Assembly (NCBI GenBank): GCA_030063045.1
Contig: JAQSEB010000124.1
Coordinates: 186,001 to 250,000, forward strand
Reading direction: 5' to 3'
Length of the DNA: 64,000 nt
Source: Pratylenchus scribneri
Lineage: Eukaryota > Nematoda > Chromadorea > Rhabditida > Pratylenchidae
Each line of letters opens with the position of its first letter. The first letter of the stretch is position 1. Below, one piece after another: positions 52,001 to 61,000 of this stretch. The position numbers were made by a program, and so were the translations under genes. The notes beneath the pieces were generated by a model. That model was given only the letters and a program-made list of their open reading frames with translations. It did no database searches and was not told where the DNA came from.

Positions 52001-55000
52001 ATGTTCGGTATGGAAAAAATAATAAATTTAACACCAACGTAAATATTCGAGCTTAAAAATATTTTAATTTTTACATTGAAAAGGCCTATAGTTTTTTTCA
52101 ATAAACAACGAATTTAATTTATTGTGATACCAAAACTTTTCGCGTCTCTATCTTTTTAATAAATTCTGGCCTAATTATATGGCCTTAAAATTGTTTTAAT
52201 TTTTTAAAGAATATTTTTATATAATTTTTTCTATTTATAAATTAAAAAATTTTTTCAATATTTTCTAACCAAAGTAATATTATAAAAATGAGAATTTAAA
52301 AGAATATTTTAATATTAAAATAAGATAAATATTCCTTCAAATTCCAATGGAGAAAAATCAAAAAAATTTCGTTAAAAATCTATCACAATTAAAATTTTTT
52401 ATTTAGATTTTTTGTAAAAAATATTTCCAAATTCATAGACCCAAAAGCCGAAGACAGAAAGAAGTTGTGAAAAATTGTCTTGTCCGGCAGCAATATTAAA
52501 TGGTGGGGCACATTGGGAGACGAGCCCATGGGGACAATGTGGTCAAAAAGGGGAATGCAAAAATGGGGAGAATGGAACACAAAAGAGGACGGTGGAATGC
52601 AGAAATGCACAACGACTGCTTCCCGGTGAATATTCCAAAATAATATTAATAATTATTTTTTATTTATTTTTCTCAATTAAAAATTAATTTTTGGTACATT
52701 CAACGAAATTTGTTCACCTAAATTTTTGCTAATTAAATCAATTTTACATTTTAGTTTTAAAATTTAGTTAATTTGTTAATCCATTGTAGCCCTGATTTGG
52801 ATGAATTAATTGGAGGAAAAAATTAATGAATTTAATTGGAAATTAGCAAAAAAATATGACCTTAAAAAGCAGCAAAATAGGTCAATTTCATGAAGTTTTC
52901 TTTTTTTTTTGGTCTATAAATTTCTGTGGACAATTATATTTTTGACCAATCATTTTGATATATGAAAATGATTTACAGGAAAAGATTAATCCAATGGTAA
53001 ATTAAGTACTGCCATTCGAGTAGCTGTTTAAAAATTAAATTTTTGACAACTTTTCTTAATTAATTATATTTAAATTTAATAGGACCATTTTGTTCTCATT
53101 TGGAGCGACCAAAAGACAGTCAGCCTTGTGAATGTCCCAGGCAACAAATGCCCACAATTTTGGCAAGAGATGATGCCAATGGGAATGGACAAAATGATGG
53201 TGGCAAAAATTCAACAACTGGCCAAAAAATGACAGTCAATGTTGCCAAATGGGAGACCGGCGAATGGTCACAGGTAGAACGAAATTTTTTTAAAATTATT
53301 CTAATTAAATTAAAATTAAATAAAAAATTTTATTAACTAATCCTTCTATTTTATTTAAATTTAATTTTAAAAAATAATAATTTAATTTTTAGTGCTCCGT
53401 TTCATGCGGCATCGGTGGATGGCGCCGTCGATCGGTGTTTTGTGCCATCCAAAATTCAACATCATCAACGGTGGCAAATCCACTAACCAATAATTTATTG
53501 CGATGCCCGGAGGCGGAAAAACCTTCACAATTTGAGCAATGCAATGGCAACAAAAAATGTCCAAAAGCTGATGAACAAAATGGCCGATTAAATAGGTGTG
53601 TTTATATGATAATAAAATTTTCATGAAAATAATTTATTTATACGGGAAAATATTATCAAAAATTCTAAATGGCGATTTATAAAATGTTATTATTAATGGT
53701 AATTTTAAGGAATTGCGTTAAAAATGGATCAGCCTTTTTAAGGCCATAAAACTTTGCAAATTCAGCCTTCTTTTTTAATCTCCTATTCTGCACTAATCCC
53801 TGGGCTAACCTAAACATAAAAACCAAGCTGAAATGGGCAGGTTAAATTGATTAAAAATTATTTTTAAAATTAAAAAAAATGTCGATAAATCTTACAGAAA
53901 TTAATTCGATGCCTTAATATTCATCTAATTTTTATCTTCAAAAAATATTTTAATTCCATTTTAATTTGAAAAGAAATTTTGATATCAGAACAATACCGCC
54001 AAAAATTCTGCAGCAAAAATTTTTTATTCTTTTCCCTTTTCCTCTATAAATGCAGTAGGAAAATAAAGTGAAAGAGAATGAGAAGAGAGAATGCGGAGAA
54101 CATTAAATTCTCCACTAATTCCCCCAACCATTTTGTTGCCCTTTCATTTGTTTCCCATTCAAAATATTTCAGCTCAATTCTATATAAATTTAAGCGAAAA
54201 CGAGGGATGCATCCTTGGGAGCCAGGAAATAAAACTTCGTTTATTACTACTGAAATTTTTGGAACGGGGGGATATCCGGTGCCCCCCTTAAAATAAACCA
54301 TTTAATTTTTTTAATGTCTATAATTATATAAATATAATTTAAAGGGGGTTCTTTTATTTAAAGCAGAATGGAATAATATTTTATATTTATTTTTTGAATA
54401 TTATTTCATTTTTTTGGTTATTTTTAAAGACTTAACGCCGATTAAGAGAGAAAAAAAACAAAACAATTTAAAAATTAATAATTGCATAAATTTAATTAAA
54501 TCTCTTATTTATTTAAGCGTAAATACCACTAAAATAAAATCCAGCAGCAAAACAGTTTGGCTAGACTACGCTTAATTTATTCTTTTCCTCTAGCAATAAT
54601 GCAGGAAAAAGAGTGTGAGAAAATGGAAGAAAGAATGAATAGAGCACATTGAATCTCCCATCATTTCCTCAACACGTCTATTGCCTTTCATTTGCTTCCC
54701 ATTCAAAATAGTTCGGTTCTTTTCTATATAAAATTGAAATGGCGAAAGGGAATGCACCAAGCTGCGTGGCAGCACAATACTACTTGAAATTTTTGGAACT
54801 GGGGGAATATCCGGAGTCCCCCTTAAAATATTTATCAACTATAATAAGTCAGTTCTGTCACACTAAAAATAGGGAGTCATTTATTTTGGCAAAAAAATGC
54901 TGAAATTGGCAAAAAAAATAATTATTTTGGCAAAAAGTAAATATATATTTATTTTGGCAAGAAATATACTGAAATTGGCAAAAAATATATTTATTTTGGC

Positions 55001-58000
55001 AAAAACAATAAAAAATATAATCGCTCGTTATAATCAATGCAAACCGGTTTAAAATGAACAGGATAGAATTACATTTTACGATATGATGATTGACAGAAAT
55101 ATTAACGAATGGAAAAAGTTTAATAATATATTATGATAAGAATTAATAAATTAGGTCAAAAGTTAAAACTCAAAATAAATAAATAAATTAATTAATTAAA
55201 CAAAATTAATGAAGACAGTTCAAATAATTTAGCTGAAAATGAAATGCTTGAAATTTCACGTATTCATATTTTTTCATCTTTGCCATTAATAATTGGATTT
55301 ATTTATAAAATTCTCTTCTATTTAATGTTTAATCCCAATAAAGCAAAAAAGCCAAGAGCAAATATTTTGGCGACCGCTTTTATTTTCTTCCTTTTCCTCT
55401 AGTAATGCAAGAGAAAAATAGAATATTAGAAAGTGTAAGAGAGAATGGAGAGACATTATAAATTCTCCACAATTTTCCCAACCATTCTTTTGCCCTTTCA
55501 TTTGCTTCCCATTCAAAATATTTCAGCTCAGTTCCATTTAAAATAGAGTGAAAATGGTGGATCGAGATTTTCTGGAGCCGGGAGCTCAATACCTTTACTA
55601 CTTATAATTTTTGGAACGGGGGATATCCGGAGTCCCCCTTAAAATATTTAAATAATTTTTTTTATTAATTACACATTCAAAAATAATATAATTTGAATGA
55701 CTTAAATGTACTGAGATAAATGGTAATATTTAATTTTTAAAAGGAAATCGTAAAAAATCGGTGTTTTTTAAATCATACCCTACCATAATGCTAGTCCTAA
55801 ATAATTTTAACTAAAAGTATTAGCACTTCATCATGGTCATGATAAATGAACTAAAGATGTTCTAAAGATGAATTTATTTTTATCACTTTATTTATCAAAA
55901 TTTTAATTCTTTAAAAATGAATTTTATGAAGTGAACCTCTTTTTCACCTACTTTTACCACAAAAAGGCATAAGCAATTAAATTTATTTTTTGAATATGGC
56001 TAAATTTGTTCAACAAATATTTAGCTACAAATTTTCGCTTTTTCTACGCTTTATTTTCTTCTTTTTTCCTTTAGCTATTGTGCAGGAAATAGAGTGTAGG
56101 AAAATGGAAGAGAGAACGTTGAATTCTCCACTATTTTCCCATCCCAATCCCAACCATTCTTCCCTTTCATTTGCTTCTCATTCAAAATATTTCAGCTCAA
56201 TTCTATATAAAATTAAGTGAAAGAGTATTGCCGTCCACGAGTCCGCCTCGTTTATCACTACTATTAATTTTTGGGACGGGGGAATATCCGGATTCCGGAG
56301 TTCCCCTTAAAAATATTTATTAAATGCTTTAAATATTTATTTAAAAAATAATAATAGAAATAAATGTTTACGGTTTTATGGTTCCATGTATTAAAAATAT
56401 TTAATATTTGCCGTTAATTTAAGCTTAACATAACCAGCCAAAGCCAATATAATTTTAAGGTTCCATAGTTAAATATTTAATATTCACCATTTTTATAATT
56501 GTTAAATTTATTTTATTTTATTTGTTTATTAGGCCCAACAGCAGCCAACACAATCTTTGCTAAACTAGATTTTTATTTATTTTCTTCCCTTTTTCCTCTA
56601 ATAATAATGCACAGAAAAATAGACTGAGAGAAAATGGAAAGAGAGAACATTGAATCCTCCAACCTCCACTATTCCCCCAACTATTCTGTCGCCCTTTCAT
56701 TTGCTTCCCATTCAAAATATTTCAGCCCTATTCAATATAAATTTATGTAAAAGAGTTTTGTTTATCTCGAGACCATGGTCTTGGCAAGACACTTATAATT
56801 TTTGGAACGGGGGTTATCCGGAGTCCCCCTTTAAAAAAATACATACAGCAGTTAAATATTTTTGTATTAATTATTTTTTAAATAATATAAATAACTCGAA
56901 TGAAAATTAAGTGAAATTTTAATATAATGGGATTGATAATAATTTTAAAAATGTCATAAAATGGGTGTCTGTTGAAACCATAAAATTTAGCCAAATCGTG
57001 CTTCATTTTAAACCACCTAACTAAACCAAAATTAAGACCTAAAATTTCCCATGATAGATGACCTAAAAAAAATTTTCAAAATTAATTTTTGTAAATTTAT
57101 GTCACTATATTTTTCAAAGTTTTAATTCTTTAAATATTCTATGGCTCTCTCTGTACATCGTAATTCTACCATCAAAACGAATAAGCAATTGAATTTGTTT
57201 TGGATTATGGCCAAATTAACCCAAAATATTTTTTATTAAAATATTTTATATATTTTTATTTAAAAAATAATAATAGTAAATTTTTACATTCTAGGTTTCA
57301 TTTATTAAAAATATTTTTCTCCATTAATTGGTTTTATTTTATTTATTTGTTTGTTAGATCCAAAAGCCAACACAGTCAAAGTTTCCCTTTCTTCTAGAAA
57401 TGTAGCAGAGGAAAATAAAGTCAAAGAGAATGGAAGAGAGAAAATGGAAAGAGCATTAAATTCTCCACCTTTTTTCCAACCATTCTATTGCCCTTTCATT
57501 TGCTTCCCATTCAAAATATTTCAGCTCAATTCCATTTAAAATGGAGTAAAAGAGTTTTGTTTAGCACGAGACCCCGGTCTCCTGGTATGACTACTTATAA
57601 TTTTTGGAACGGGGGGATATCCGGAGCCCCCCTTTAAATACTTTAATAATATTTTTAATAAATATTTATTAAAAAATGAATAATAAAAAATAAATGTTTA
57701 AACTTCCAGATTTGAATATTTAATATTTTTTCACCATTAATAATTGGTTCTATTTTATTTTATCTTTTAGGCCCAAACTCCAAATCCAACAGCAGCCAAC
57801 AGAGTCAAAGACAACAGCAAAAATTTTTTTGCTAAACTAGACATATTTATTCTCTTTTTTTCCTCTAATAATAATGCACAGAAAAATAGAGTAAGAGAAA
57901 GTGGAGAGAAAGAATGGAGAGAATAGAGGGAACATTAAATTCTCCACCATTTTCCCAACCATTCATTTTCCCTTTCATTTGCTTCCCATTCAAAATATTT

Positions 58001-61000
58001 CAGCTCAATTCCTTTTAAAATTAAGTGAAAGAGTCTTGCTTAACACGAGATCCCGGGTCTTTCTTAATGACTACTTATAATTTTTGGAACGGGGGGATAT
58101 CCGGAGTCCCCCTTAAAAGGCGTTAAATGATTTGTCATTTATGAATTCATTCTTGATTTTAATCAATTAATTAATTCAATGGCTAATTAATGCGTTTAAT
58201 TTATTTTTTTGCCATTACATTTTGTCAATGCCAGTTTATAATATCAATTTATATGAAATGTGGTAATATATTTACATTATTTTTCCCACGATTAACAAAC
58301 AATTTTTTCCAGTAAAAAACAAATTTTGAGTTAACGATTGACTTTCATACTGAATATGATTAAGCGAAATTTACTGTCCTGCAGAATTCCGCGGCCATTA
58401 TCAAAAACGAAATTTTTCTGCCCAATATCCATTCTCCGAATTCTGAATCCTAGCCTAAATCCTAAGATTCATCCACCGAATCCTTTTTTAAAATTTAATT
58501 TTGACCCTAAATTTTACTTTGTTGTACTTATATTTGTTATTGTTATTGGTTTTGGAGGGTCGCAAATTTCCCATACGCGCTAGCTATAAGGAAAAGAAAA
58601 GAGGGAAAAGAAGTGAGAAAATGGGAAGAGAGAGAATGATGGACGCGTCGTCTATTGGATGCCTCTGTTTGCTTCCCATTCCATTTTTTCCTACTTGAAT
58701 TTTAATAGCTGAGAATAAATTGAAAGTAACTCAATAGGCGTCGGCTGGCGGACTAAAACGTCCCCCTAAAATAAAATTTTTGGAACGGGGAGGAATCCGG
58801 AGCCTCCCTTAAAATTCTTTTATGATTATAAAATTCGCAAGGGCCTAAAATTGCGGTTCATTTTTTGCCATTTATCAATTTTATAACGTCAATTAATGTG
58901 GAGCTTATAAATTCATTTTACCCACAATTTTTTCTTACATTTAGCCAATAATTTTTCCAACTAAAACAAATTCCGAAATTTAACGATTGACCGGACCAGT
59001 TCAACTGGCCGATATCTTAACTGGACACCTTCGCTTTTAGCTCTTTAAGTAAGAAACCAATATAGATAATTTTAGTGTCAAATTAAAGAGCTCACTGCTG
59101 GCTATCCTATGATAAAAGAGTTATTTGTTTTGATTCAAGAAGAGTTGTACTTTAAAAACCATCATATTAAAAAAAAGACTATTATATTAGCAAATTTTTC
59201 ATGGTTTTTTGAATACAATTTTACCAAATTTTAACAAAACCATATTAATCTTATATCTATCGATAGCAAGCAGTAAGCTCTTTTATTTGACATCAAAATC
59301 ATACAAGCAAGCGATGGCGCCCAGGAAGTGAGAAAATGGGAAGAGAGAGAATGATGGACACGCCGCCAATTGGATGCCTCTATTTGCTTCCCATACATTC
59401 CTTTTCCCACTAAAGTGGTATAAATGAGAATAATAATTGAAGAAATTCAAAAGTAACCCAATACCTTTTGGCTTAGGACAAAAAAGTCCTAAAGTAATTT
59501 TTGGAACGGGGAGGAATTCCGGAGCCTCCCTTGAAATAACTTTACAATTATTAAATTCGTCGAACGAATGCCTAAAAATTGTGGTTCATTTCTTGCCATT
59601 TGCCAATTTTGTAACGGTCAATTAATTCGAATGCTTTAATTTATATTTTTTTTGCATTTTTTCTCGCAATTTAACGTTTAACCACAATTTTCCCTACTAA
59701 AACCGAGATTTAATGATTGGCTGCCTCCTTTCATATTCATAGCTAGGGAACGAGGGAAAAGAAGCAAGAAATTGTGAAGAGAGAGAATGATGGACAAGTC
59801 CCCACTCCCCAATTGGATGCCTCTGTTTGCTTCCCATACATTCCTTTTCCCATTGAAATTGTATAGATGAGAATTAAATTGATTAATACTAGTGACCGCT
59901 TAGGTTTGTGCTTAGGACAAAAAGTCCTAAAATAATTTTTGGAACGGGGAGGAATTCCGGAGCCTCCCCTAAAAAAATGCTAATAAAATTTACAAATTCC
60001 GAAATATAGAAAATTGAGTTTACATAAAATTAAAAAATTCGTCAACTCGGCTAATGTCAGCTTTGCGGTCAACCCTTTAGTCCCCACTTCAAATAAATTA
60101 TTATAGAGCGTCAGAAAATTTTTAAAATACTTTCATCTTTTGCAATAAAGTGTCTTCTATTTTATGGTATAAAAAATATTTTTGTACCACTAAAAAATTT
60201 TTTAAAGATAACCATCCCCTTTGTGAGCTGTGACAGTTTTTTTCATTTTATGTAAATTCAGCTTTAAAATGGGTATCAATTATTGGCATTGTAAATTTTA
60301 TAACGGTTTATTAATGTGAAAGCTTATATTATATAAATTCATTTTTAATGTAATTTTTTTCTCATGATCACGATTAGCCTACAATTTTCACAGTTAAAAC
60401 TAAAACCGAGATTTAATTATTGACTGCCTTGCCTATGCCTACTTTCATACAAAGGGAAATAAAGAAGGAAAAGAAGTGAGAAAATGGGAAGAGAGAGAAT
60501 GATGGACGTGTCTGCCAATTGGATGCCTCTGTTTGCTTCCCATACATTCCCTTTCCCACTAAAACGATATAGATGAGAATAATAATTGAAGAAATTCAAA
60601 ACTAAGCCTTTACCTATCCGCTTTGGACAAAAAAGTCCTAAAATAATTTTTGGAACGGGGAGGAATCCGGAGCCTCCCTTAAAAGCGCATTATTTAATTA
60701 TCTAGTTTTAAGGATTGAACTCCTTTCATACTAACTTTTTTATAAGGAAAAAAAAGATATATGAATTAAATTCAGGAAGGCCCAAAAATTGCGGTTCATT
60801 TCTTGTCATTGTTTAATTTTATAACGCTCAATTAATGTGAAGGCTTATATAAAATTTATATTTTTCTGCATAATTTTTCTCAATATTACCCAAAAAATGT
60901 TCTAAGTTATTGACTGCCTACTTTCATACCAAACCAAAGAAAAGAGGGAAAAGAAGTGAGAAAATATAAAAGAGAGAGAATGATGGACGCGTCCGCCTAT